Below, piece after piece: positions 1-7,440 of a stretch of DNA of 64,000 nucleotides. Below the pieces are notes generated by a model. That model did no database searches, was not told the DNA's origin, and was given only the letters and a program-made list of their open reading frames with translations. The translations under genes were made by a program, and so were the position numbers. How positions within the stretch are numbered: the first letter of the stretch is position 1; each line of letters opens with the position of its first letter. Origin of the DNA: Armatimonadota bacterium (GTDB lineage: Bacteria > Armatimonadota > HRBIN16); assembly GCA_026003195.1 (NCBI GenBank), contig BPGU01000002.1:62001-126000 (forward strand), read 5' to 3'.

Positions 1-130
1 CCCATATCAGTGCTCCCAGTACACACGCTATCGTTACCACTGTCCCAAACCGGTGCGGATATTCGAGAGGCGCTGGGGGCATCGGCCCCTGAGCCTGTAT
101 CCGGTCGAGGTCATAAACTGTATGTTCCAT
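1..130 (-). CDS. N-terminal part of an unrecognised membrane protein (runs off the left edge)
   Basis: An open frame begins with ATG at 130-128 and stays open to the window edge, giving 43 residues. AAGGGG lies 8 nt upstream of the ATG on the minus strand, a good ribosome binding site. The peptide begins MEHTVYDLDRIQAQGPMPP, is proline-rich, then enters a hydrophobic stretch (FGTVVTIACVLGALIW) that looks like the start of a first membrane helix. The family cannot be told from this fragment; a subunit of a respiratory or other membrane complex is possible, but nothing here proves it. It is divergent from the AddB-like gene at 486. Confidence 0.55.
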   Translation of the reverse strand, partial: MEHTVYDLDRIQAQGPMPPAPLEYPHRFGTVVTIACVLGALIW

Positions 131-212
131 CCTCGAAGCCCCTTAGCCATGAAGTAACCTGCACACTACCACTCTGTCAAGACTAGCTGTTGTTATAGGT
201 CACCCGGCGTCT

Positions 213-300
213 GGAAGTCGCGGGCAAAAACCACAAAACCCCCCTTCGGAGGTGGATAACCTGCGTGAGCAGGTTTCGTGCCCCGTTGCCCGCGATTTTC
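213..300 (+). ncRNA. Candidate structured RNA (long outer helix with two inner hairpins)
   Basis: The arms TCGCGGGCAA (218-227) and TTGCCCGCGA (286-295) are perfect inverted repeats. The helix extends outward to 213/300 with two G-U pairs (217:296 and 214:299), giving about 15 bp. Inside are a hairpin closed by a UUCG loop (CCAC 231-234 with GTGG 252-255, loop 245-248, one inner mismatch) and a 7-bp hairpin with a GUGA tetraloop (258-264 / 269-275). The G-U pairs would be C-A mismatches on the other strand, so a plus-strand RNA is favoured. It matches no riboswitch or small-RNA family I can recall. A dispersed palindromic repeat is the main alternative. Confidence 0.4.
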
Positions 301-337
301 CATCGCTGGGACTACACCAATATCTTCAGAAGCAGGT

Positions 338-366
338 TTGACAAACTACTACGAGATGGTTATGTT
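338..366 (+). promoter_or_regulatory. Sigma-70-like promoter for the AddB-like gene
   Basis: TTGACA (338-343), a 17-bp spacer and TATGTT (361-366). Transcription would start near 373, leaving a leader of about 110 nt before the ATG at 486. Confidence 0.5.
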
Positions 367-485
367 GCTGAACCGTTCAACCCCTTGCTTGGGGAGGGTA
401 GACTTCCCAAAGGATGCGACAGCACAAACCGCTAATAGTGTACTGCATCCGACAAGCGTGAATCAATCACCGCAGATACAGAAAC

Positions 486-3400
486 ATGAAACCACCTTTA
501 ACCGTCTGGACAGCACCTGCGCTGGAAGGCAAAACTCGTCGGTGCATCGCTACGTGCATGCAGCAGGGCGAACGTGTGTGCCTGATAATGCCCTCGGACC
601 TGCAGGCACAGATGGCGCGCGCTATCCTGAAAGCGGAGGGAATGCCTCCCGAGCAGGCTGACAGGGCGGTACAGAGTCTACACTCTTTCGCCTCTGAGGT
701 GGCATCGCCAGCAGCAGCGGTCAGGGTGGTTCCTCAGCATCTGCGTCGCTGGATTTTACGCACAGCCGTTCGCTCCCTGGCTCAGCCCGGAAGCCTTCTG
801 GAGCATGCTGTTCATCGCGACGGGATACTGAGTCTTCTCTCGACATGGGTCCGAGAGATGGCTCGCGAGAGGATTACATCGGAGATGCTATACACCCTGA
901 GCCAGCATTCCTCGGAAAGGGAAAAGGTGGTTGCGCTGGCGCAAGTATGGGGTGCGTATCGCCGCTTACTCGCTCAGCAAGGATGGCAAGAGGAAGAGGA
1001 TGTATACCTCATTGCCGCTCAGGCACTACGTGCAGCGATTCAGGCTCCCCATATCCCTCACCGTGTGCTGTTCGACGGCTTCGCCCGTTTTTGTGCGAGC
1101 GAACTGGAGTTCCTGCGCGCTCTCGCCGAAGCCGGACACGACGTGGTGGTAACGCTCTGCTGGGAGGCAGGGCGAGATGCCCTGTTTGAAAGCACTACCG
1201 CGCTCCTGAAATGGCTCCGAGAGCATTTTGAGGTACACCACGAACAGGTGACTTCCTCTCCTGACGAAGAGACCTCTCCAGCCGTCCGCCATATCGCCGC
1301 GAATCTGCTCTCCCCCTCACCCGTGGCGGCGCCTGCGCAGGTATCGCCTTCTGTGGAGATATGGGAGGCTCCGTATCTGCTGGCAGAGATAGAGTGGATT
1401 GCTCGCGAGATCGCACGTCTCCATCACCACGGCATGGCATGGGGTGAGATAGCCGTGCTGTGTCGTGACCTTCCGGATGTACTGTCGACGATGGAAACGG
1501 TATTCGCTCGCTTCGCCATTCCGACGCAGAGTTTTGAAACACGGCTCCTCGGCGAGCATCCCCTGATGCGAACCCTTATCGGTTTCCTGCGCCTCCACGA
1601 AAACGACTATCCCCGCGAATCGGTGCTGCAATGGCTCAAAAGTGGCTACCTGCCGATAGATATCCTGGATGCCGACCTCCTGCGCCTGCGGGCGGTTCGC
1701 CGGGGAATACGTTCCGGAGCTGCGAACTGGTTGCGACTGGCAAAGGATGTATCCGATGAAAGCAGCCTCGCAGCGCACCTTCTCCATGCAACGATGGAGT
1801 GGACACAGGCTTTGTCACAAGCTGCCACCCCCCGCCAATGGCTGGACACGTTCCAAAAAGCACTGGATGCCATGAAGTTCGGCACTCCTCTGGAAGCCGA
1901 GACAGATGATGTCTTCGCGCAGGCGATAGAAGTGGCACACCAGGTGGTTGCCTTGCTGGCGAACGAGGAATCGGGCACGCCGCCAGAGTGGACGAAAGCG
2001 GTGGAACAGGCGTGGGCGGTCACCCCTCAAAGGCATAGCCAGTCTCCACGCAACGCCGTGTGGCTTCTGGAAGCTGCCCGAAGTCGCCCCCTGCGCCCGC
2101 GCGTGGCGTTCGTCATGGGAATGCAGGAAGGACGCTTCCCCAAACGCTTCATGGAGGACGCTTTGCTGCGAGATGACGACCGCCGCTGGCTGAACGAACA
2201 CGTCGGCTGCTCCCTTCCGCTCAGCACCGACGCCGCCGCTCTGGAAAGGCTTGTTTTCTATCAGGCGGCTACCTGCGCCTCACAGAGGGTGGTTTTCACC
2301 TATTCCCGTACCGAGGGTGACCACGATGTCCAGCCCTCGTTCTACCTGCGCTCGCTGCGTGAGATTTTCCCTCCCGAAGGGATCATCCAGCGCAGTTTGC
2401 GCTTGAGCGACGTCACCGCTCCCCTCTCCCATACGGTGAACCAGCAAGATACCGAGCGCACCCTGGTGGAATCCCTCTTTGATTGGGACCCGCACACGCG
2501 CCGCGTGATGGATGCCACCGAGCGACTGCAGGCGGCGCAGATGCTACACCGCTGGTTGATGGAATACCCCGAAAGATGCAGGCAGTGGTGGCGGTGGCGC
2601 TCTTTGCCTGATTTTCCCCGCCTCACCGTTTTCGTGCCACAGCCTGCTCGTCGCGCCTATTCGGCGAGCGAACTGGAAGATTTGCAGCAATGTCCGTTTC
2701 GACATTTCCTGCGGTGGGAGATGAAACTGCGCGGAGAGAGAACCCACTATACCGTCGGACAGGGTCGCTGGCTCCATGCGGTGTTGCACCACCATCGCCG
2801 CAACCCGGAGCAACCGCTGGACGCTCTGCTTGAGGAGGCAGCTCAACAACATCCGATAGATCGCCCCATCGGAGAGCGACACCTGCTTCTGCAGCAGCTG
2901 GAAGATATGGTGCGCTCGGTGCTGGAGCGCGAAGAGCAGATATACACGAGGTTCGGCTTGCAAACCCTGTATACGGAAGCGGTATTCGGTCCTGCCGTGG
3001 ACGACGAGGAGGAACACCCACAGGATACGGCTCCCCCACTGCGGCTGACCCTGCCTGATGGGGAAAAGATGCTGATATGCGGCAGGATAGACCGCGTGGA
3101 TATCTGCCCGCAGACAGCCGCGGCAGTGCTCGTAGACTACAAACGCAATCTGAGCGACAGTTGGTGGCAAAAGATACAGACCGGCGACGATTTGCAGACG
3201 GTGCTGTATGTGGCTGCCTTGAGACAGGTTTGGAAACTGACCCCTGCTGCCGTCGCTTTGGACGGTGCGCTAGAGGGCAAGCGATGCCGCGTGCTGTTCA
3301 CCGATACAGCAAGCTCCGACCTCCTGCAAAGATTGGGTAAGCAACCTCAGGAAGAACCCGGCGTGGTACAGCGCGTGCATGGTCAACGTTGGAAAAGCAT

Positions 3401-3575
3401 CGAGCGCACCGCCGCGCAAAAAATCAGAGACTTACTGCATCGTCTGAAAACAGGAGACATCGCCCCGACACCGGGAGACCATTGCAGCCTGTGTGAGTAC
3501 GGAGGAATCTGCCGTACCGTGAAGGGAACAGAGGCACCCGTGCACGACGGTGAACCGTATCCCACAGACAGGTAA
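486..3575 (+). CDS. AddB-like helicase/PD-(D/E)XK exonuclease with Fe-S cysteines
   Basis: A 1029-residue protein resembling the B subunit of AddAB/RexAB double-strand-break-processing enzymes. The N-terminus has a Walker A-like APALEGKT. The C-terminal third carries a RecB-type nuclease: GRIDRVD (about residue 865) and VDYKR (about 882) supply the acidic and lysine motifs. Four cysteines in the iron-sulfur pattern flank it, one in LQQCPFRHFL (about 736) and three in CSLCEYGGIC (about 1000, C-X2-C-X5-C). This C-X(n)-C-X2-C-X5-C arrangement is typical of AddB and Cas4-like nucleases. No AddA-type UvrD helicase lies next to it: the upstream neighbour is divergent and the downstream gene is metabolic. 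Expected role: end resection for recombination, in the cytoplasm. The start has no strong ribosome binding site, so an alternative start is possible. Confidence 0.8.
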   Translation: MKPPLTVWTAPALEGKTRRCIATCMQQGERVCLIMPSDLQAQMARAILKAEGMPPEQADRAVQSLHSFASEVASPAAAVRVVPQHLRRWILRTAVRSLAQPGSLLEHAVHRDGILSLLSTWVREMARERITSEMLYTLSQHSSEREKVVALAQVWGAYRRLLAQQGWQEEEDVYLIAAQALRAAIQAPHIPHRVLFDGFARFCASELEFLRALAEAGHDVVVTLCWEAGRDALFESTTALLKWLREHFEVHHEQVTSSPDEETSPAVRHIAANLLSPSPVAAPAQVSPSVEIWEAPYLLAEIEWIAREIARLHHHGMAWGEIAVLCRDLPDVLSTMETVFARFAIPTQSFETRLLGEHPLMRTLIGFLRLHENDYPRESVLQWLKSGYLPIDILDADLLRLRAVRRGIRSGAANWLRLAKDVSDESSLAAHLLHATMEWTQALSQAATPRQWLDTFQKALDAMKFGTPLEAETDDVFAQAIEVAHQVVALLANEESGTPPEWTKAVEQAWAVTPQRHSQSPRNAVWLLEAARSRPLRPRVAFVMGMQEGRFPKRFMEDALLRDDDRRWLNEHVGCSLPLSTDAAALERLVFYQAATCASQRVVFTYSRTEGDHDVQPSFYLRSLREIFPPEGIIQRSLRLSDVTAPLSHTVNQQDTERTLVESLFDWDPHTRRVMDATERLQAAQMLHRWLMEYPERCRQWWRWRSLPDFPRLTVFVPQPARRAYSASELEDLQQCPFRHFLRWEMKLRGERTHYTVGQGRWLHAVLHHHRRNPEQPLDALLEEAAQQHPIDRPIGERHLLLQQLEDMVRSVLEREEQIYTRFGLQTLYTEAVFGPAVDDEEEHPQDTAPPLRLTLPDGEKMLICGRIDRVDICPQTAAAVLVDYKRNLSDSWWQKIQTGDDLQTVLYVAALRQVWKLTPAAVALDGALEGKRCRVLFTDTASSDLLQRLGKQPQEEPGVVQRVHGQRWKSIERTAAQKIRDLLHRLKTGDIAPTPGDHCSLCEYGGICRTVKGTEAPVHDGEPYPTDR

Positions 3576-3726
3576 ACCTCACCCTACCCCTTGAGGCAGA
3601 GAACAACAGACCGACACACCTTGTGAAAAATGCGGGTGATATATGGAACAACCCCTACGAGAACCCTCCTCCCGTAGGATACTGTCCTTTACTCTGGTGT
3701 CCGCCGCAGCCAGCGGCGTTGGAATA

Positions 3727-3755
3727 GGCACAGGCTTCTTGCCTGTGCCATTTGC
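3727..3755 (+). terminator. Candidate terminator or repeat hairpin after the AddB-like gene
   Basis: GGCACAGGC (3727-3735), loop TTCTT, GCCTGTGCC (3741-3749): a perfect 9-bp stem followed by the weakly T-rich ATTTGCTTT. It could end transcription from 486-3575. It lies 150 nt past the stop codon, so it may instead be a dispersed palindromic unit. Confidence 0.4.
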
Positions 3756-3811
3756 TTTACGGTTGCCAGTCTACGGAAGGACCTTGCCCGACTATTGGCG
3801 TTGCTTCATGG

Positions 3812-3840
3812 TTGCGCATACCGTTCCTGCCCAGTATAAT
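3812..3840 (+). promoter_or_regulatory. Promoter of the NAPRTase/epimerase operon
   Basis: TTGCGC (3812-3817), 17-bp spacer, perfect TATAAT (3835-3840). Start near 3847; the leader to the ATG at 3920 is about 73 nt. Confidence 0.6.
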
Positions 3841-3919
3841 GATTCCGGTTGCTCTGGCACAAACAGAGCGCTGACACCGCCCCACGGTCACAACACTCTC
3901 ATCAACGGGGTTCTGAGAG

Positions 3920-5284
3920 ATGAGTCTTTTTGACGGTAAACGGATACCTGCAGACAAGCTGAACCTGGATTGGGAAGGCATCCGACGCGGCGAGTACAGC
4001 GACCGCTACTTCTGGAACGGCATGACCATCCTCACGCAACTGGCAAGAGAGGGCTATCGTTTCAGTGGACATTCTACCCTGCTGGAAGCACAGGGTATCC
4101 ACGAATATCACCACCTGCCCACTGGCGACACGGTGGTGGAGATGCAGTGGTTTCCCCGCCGTAAGCCCTTCACGGTGGTGGCAGGCGTGGACATAGCGAT
4201 TGCCATCCTGCAACGGTGCAGCGGCGAGTGGGAAGGAGATACCTTCATCCCTACCGGCGATCAGATAGAGATTCTGGCAGTGCAGGATGGCGACCTCGCA
4301 CCCTACGCAGGCAACCCGATGGAGATCACTCCCGTGCTGAAGGTGCGGGGACGCTACCGCGACTTCGCCATTCTGGAGACCCCCACTCTTGGCGTGCTCA
4401 CCCGAGCCAGCCGAATCGCCACCAACACCTATTACCTCTTGCAGGCAGCACGAGGCAAACCGGTGCTGTTCTTCCCTGCCCGTTTCGACCTGCCTGCCAC
4501 GCAGGCAATAGACGGCTATGCCTACACTATCGGCGTGCAGCGATATAATCATGACTTCGGCGGCAACACCGCTCCCTTCGTGTCCACCCCCGCGCAAGCC
4601 TCTCTGTGGGGCGGACAGGCTGGAGGAACCGTGGCACATGCCCTGATTGCCTGCTTTCTGGGCGACACGACGGAGCTGATGCTACAGTTTGCCCGCATCC
4701 TGCCGCCCAACGTGCCCCGCATCGCGCTGGTGGACTTCCACAACGACTGCGTCCACACCTCCTTGCAGGTAGCACGAGCCTTCTTTGAACGCTACCGAAA
4801 GACGGTGGAATCGGGCGACCCGGAAGGGGCGCAGCGATATCAACTGTTTGGCGTCCGACCCGACACAGGCGGCGAGCTGCGTGACCGCAGCCTGCAGCAC
4901 CTCCCCGATGAACCCTCTTTGTATGGCGTCAGCCCTGCACTGCTCCGCGCCCTGCGAGAAGCACTGGACAACGCCTGGAAGGACTGGGAGTTGCCGAGTG
5001 AATGGCGCGATCGTGCCGCCGAATATTGCCGCCTGATCAAAATCGTGGCGACGGGCGGCTTCAACCTGCAGCGCATTCGCCAGTTTGAGGAAGAGGGCAT
5101 ACCGGTGGACATCTACGGCGTCGGTTCTTCCTTCTTCTCCAACAGCTCGGTGGAGGGCACGGTGACCGACTTCACTGCCGATGTGGTGCGGGTGAAAATA
5201 GACGACCGCTGGGTGCACATGGCCAAAGAGGGGCGCAAAGCCTGTGACAATCCCAGCCTGCAGCGTATGGAGAAGACACTATGA
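3920..5284 (+). CDS. pncB: Nicotinate phosphoribosyltransferase family protein
   Basis: A 454-residue protein of the nicotinate/quinolinate phosphoribosyltransferase superfamily. These enzymes join nicotinate to PRPP to make nicotinate mononucleotide in NAD salvage. Visible hallmarks are the N-terminal EYSDRYFWN segment (family version Y-[ST]-D-x-Y-F), the GQAGGTVAHAL segment near residue 235, the barrel strand ALVDFHNDCVHTSL near 274, and GVRPDTGGELRDRS near 312, which contributes to phosphate binding. Length fits the family. It overlaps the next gene by 4 nt (ATGA), so the two are translationally coupled. With nadB at 11.2-12.8 kb the window holds both a salvage and a de novo NAD enzyme. 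Exact substrate (nicotinate or nicotinamide) is not settled by sequence alone. Confidence 0.8.
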   Translation: MSLFDGKRIPADKLNLDWEGIRRGEYSDRYFWNGMTILTQLAREGYRFSGHSTLLEAQGIHEYHHLPTGDTVVEMQWFPRRKPFTVVAGVDIAIAILQRCSGEWEGDTFIPTGDQIEILAVQDGDLAPYAGNPMEITPVLKVRGRYRDFAILETPTLGVLTRASRIATNTYYLLQAARGKPVLFFPARFDLPATQAIDGYAYTIGVQRYNHDFGGNTAPFVSTPAQASLWGGQAGGTVAHALIACFLGDTTELMLQFARILPPNVPRIALVDFHNDCVHTSLQVARAFFERYRKTVESGDPEGAQRYQLFGVRPDTGGELRDRSLQHLPDEPSLYGVSPALLRALREALDNAWKDWELPSEWRDRAAEYCRLIKIVATGGFNLQRIRQFEEEGIPVDIYGVGSSFFSNSSVEGTVTDFTADVVRVKIDDRWVHMAKEGRKACDNPSLQRMEKTL

Positions 5285-6468
5285 ACGAGATGAGCTTGCC
5301 TTCCGCACAGCATATCCAAGCGCATGTGCTGCGCAACCTGCAGTTCTGGGCGGAACATGCGGTGGACCGCGAACAGGGAGGCTTCTGGACGCACCTGAAA
5401 CGCGATGGTAGCCGCTACGGAGATGGGCAGAAGTTTCTGGTGATGCAGGCGCGGATGACCTACGCCTTCGCAATTGCCGCCCTCTGGAGCGGAGATAGTG
5501 CGTGGAAAGAGCTGGTAGAGCATGGCGTACGCTTCTTGCAGGAGAAGATGCATGACCCCAAATGTGGTGGCTGGTTCTGGACGGTCTCGCGCGAAGGCGA
5601 GCTCACCAACGGCAGTAAGATGGCTTATGGACACGCCTTTGCGGTGTACGCCCTCGCCTATGCAGGACACGCCCTGCAAGACGATGCCCTCTTGCACGAT
5701 GCCGAAGAAGGGCTGCACTGGATGCATGAGCACCTGTGGGATACGGACAGAGGCGGTTACGTGCAATCGCTCACACGCTGCCTGTTTCCGCTCGACAACA
5801 CCAAGCGGCTGGACACGCAGCTGCACAGCATGGAGGCAGCTTCGGCGGTGGCGGCGTTCTGTGGCACGCCTTTCGCGCGAGAGCATCTGCACGAGCTGGC
5901 GCAAACCGTCACTACCCGAACACTGCATCCCAACGGCAAGTGCGTCCGTGAGTGGTTCTTGAACGACTGGAGCGAGAACGTAGATGCCACCGGAGGCAAC
6001 GTGAGCATCGGGCATAATCTGGAAGCAGCGTGGTTCCTGCGTGTGGCAGGGCTGCAGCTGGGTACGGAGCAGTTCACCCCCGTTACCGATACTCTGCTTC
6101 GCTTTTGCCTGCAGTACGGCTGGGATGCACAACGCCAGGCATTCATCCAGACCACTACTCCTGACGGTGTGCCAGTGAACCAGCACCTCATCTACTGGAC
6201 ACAAGGCGAGGCGATGGGCGCGTTATCCCTCTGGTGGCGATGGACGGGCAAAGATGAGTTTCGCGAGCGCCTGGCGCAGGTGTGTCACACAGTGCTTCAT
6301 CGTTTCTACGATGCCGAGTACGGCGAATACTACGAAACACTGGACGAATCTTACCAGCCCACACACACATACAAGGGCAGCGCATGGAAAGCAGCGTACC
6401 ACCTGACACAAGCATGGTGGCATGTTGCGAGGAATCTGTACGGACAGGGGGTGGAAAGCACACTATAG
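5281..6468 (+). CDS. AGE-family sugar 2-epimerase/isomerase
   Basis: A 395-residue (alpha/alpha)6-barrel protein of the N-acylglucosamine 2-epimerase family, which includes renin-binding protein, cellobiose 2-epimerase and mannose isomerase. Family features are DREQGGFWTHLKRDGS near the N-terminus, KFLVMQARMTYAFA, a GHAFAVYALAYA helix near 117, LHSMEAASAV near 181 and SIGHNLEAAWFL near 241, which carry the conserved histidines and acids of the active site. It most likely interconverts glucose- and mannose-type sugars, free or in disaccharides; the substrate cannot be chosen from sequence. Its ATG overlaps the stop of the phosphoribosyltransferase gene. Its stop (CTATAG) overlaps the stop of convergent rsgA by 6 nt, with no terminator between them. 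Confidence 0.8.
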   Translation: MNEMSLPSAQHIQAHVLRNLQFWAEHAVDREQGGFWTHLKRDGSRYGDGQKFLVMQARMTYAFAIAALWSGDSAWKELVEHGVRFLQEKMHDPKCGGWFWTVSREGELTNGSKMAYGHAFAVYALAYAGHALQDDALLHDAEEGLHWMHEHLWDTDRGGYVQSLTRCLFPLDNTKRLDTQLHSMEAASAVAAFCGTPFAREHLHELAQTVTTRTLHPNGKCVREWFLNDWSENVDATGGNVSIGHNLEAAWFLRVAGLQLGTEQFTPVTDTLLRFCLQYGWDAQRQAFIQTTTPDGVPVNQHLIYWTQGEAMGALSLWWRWTGKDEFRERLAQVCHTVLHRFYDAEYGEYYETLDESYQPTHTYKGSAWKAAYHLTQAWWHVARNLYGQGVESTL

Positions 6469-7440
6469 GTTGTTCTTCGAAGCTTCCTTCGCCAGTGTGA
6501 GTGCACTCTGGTAGCGGCGGATGTCTACTTTCCCCTGCTCCACCGCTTCTTTCACCGCGCAATCGGGCTCTGTGTCGTGCTGGCAGTCAGGGAAATAGCA
6601 CTCGCCCAGATAAGGACGTATTTCGGAAAAGGCTTCCCAAACCGTCTGTGCGTCTACAGCCCACAGTTCGAAGTTGCGCATACCGGGCGTATCGGCAACC
6701 CAGCTGTCTTCGCCCAGGCGGATGAGCTGTGCCAAGGTGGTAGTATGCCTGCCCTTATGCGTTACCTCTCCTACTTGTCCCACCTTCAGCCCCAAACCGG
6801 GCTGCAGGGCATTGAGGATACTGCTTTTACCCACCCCGGAGGGACCGCACACCGCGGAGATCAGCCCACGTAACCGCTCCCGCAACAGCGGGATGTTATC
6901 ACCTCGCGTCGCGCTGACGCGAATCACCTCGTAGCCGGCATCGGCATACACCCGCAGATGGCACTCGGTCGGTGGCTCGATGGGCAGATCGCACTTGTTG
7001 GCGACAATGATGGGATGTAGCCCGTTCGCATACGCTGCCACCAGAAAGCGGTCCAGTTGCCACGGGTCTAAGCGAGGCTCCAGCACCGAGAAGACCACCA
7101 GCAACAGGTCGATGTTTGCCACAATCACCTGCACCTCTTTCGTGCGAGGGATAAAACGCACCACCGCCGAACGACGCGCTTCAACTTCGGTAATCACTCC
7201 CTGGTGCGAGGTGGTGTAGTGGAACCAGACGGTGTCACCCACTGCCACGGGGTTGGTTAATCGCTTGCGCTTCGCCTGAATCACTCGCGGGGCGCGGCTG
7301 GCGCTCTCGGTCATCACCAGCTCCTTCTTCAGGTTGCCGCGTATCGTACAGAGCACCTCGCGCCCTTCAGAGAAAACCGTATAGTTGCCCGCGCTGGCAC
7401 GAATGACCAGGCCTTGGAGCTTATGCGGTGCCGTGCTCAT
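6463..7440 (-). CDS. rsgA: Ribosome small-subunit-dependent GTPase A
   Basis: A circularly permuted GTPase that assists late 30S maturation. From the ATG at 7440 it is about 325 residues. Order of parts: N-terminal OB-fold (LQGLVIRASAGNYTV), then the permuted GTPase with NKCD (G4), GPSGVGKSSILN (P-loop, G1) and DTPGMRNF (G3), then a C-terminal zinc finger with CYFPDCQHDTEPDC. I chose ATG 7440 over an in-frame GTG at 7455 because GAAGGG sits 7 nt upstream of it. The start lies 20 nt inside the end of larC, so the two are probably co-transcribed and coupled. The 3' end overlaps the AGE-epimerase stop codon. Confidence 0.93.
   Translation of the reverse strand: MSTAPHKLQGLVIRASAGNYTVFSEGREVLCTIRGNLKKELVMTESASRAPRVIQAKRKRLTNPVAVGDTVWFHYTTSHQGVITEVEARRSAVVRFIPRTKEVQVIVANIDLLLVVFSVLEPRLDPWQLDRFLVAAYANGLHPIIVANKCDLPIEPPTECHLRVYADAGYEVIRVSATRGDNIPLLRERLRGLISAVCGPSGVGKSSILNALQPGLGLKVGQVGEVTHKGRHTTTLAQLIRLGEDSWVADTPGMRNFELWAVDAQTVWEAFSEIRPYLGECYFPDCQHDTEPDCAVKEAVEQGKVDIRRYQSALTLAKEASKNNL

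Larger units (their letters stand above)
131..485. other. Intergenic region with a candidate structured RNA and a promoter
   Basis: This 355-bp gap separates the divergent membrane-protein and AddB-like genes. It holds the compound palindrome at 213-300 and a sigma-70-like promoter at 338-366, both listed separately. Between about 386 and 397 there is also a short CCCC-N6-GGGG hairpin in the presumed leader of the AddB-like gene. No convincing protein-coding frame was found. Confidence 0.6.
3576..3919. other. Intergenic region with a hairpin and a promoter
   Basis: A 344-bp gap after the AddB-like gene. It contains a perfect 9-bp hairpin at 3727-3749 and a promoter at 3812-3840, both listed separately. 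A few shorter inverted repeats are present (for example CCGC/GCGG around 3703-3717). No coding frame with a ribosome binding site or family likeness was seen. Confidence 0.6.

Noticed and set aside
3643-3933. 96-aa frame in the gap before the NAPRTase gene
   Set aside because: No ribosome binding site; it contains the terminator-like hairpin and the promoter, and runs into the real gene.
5113-6204. 363-aa minus-strand open frame
   Set aside because: Antisense shadow of the AGE epimerase gene, whose sense protein has clear family motifs.
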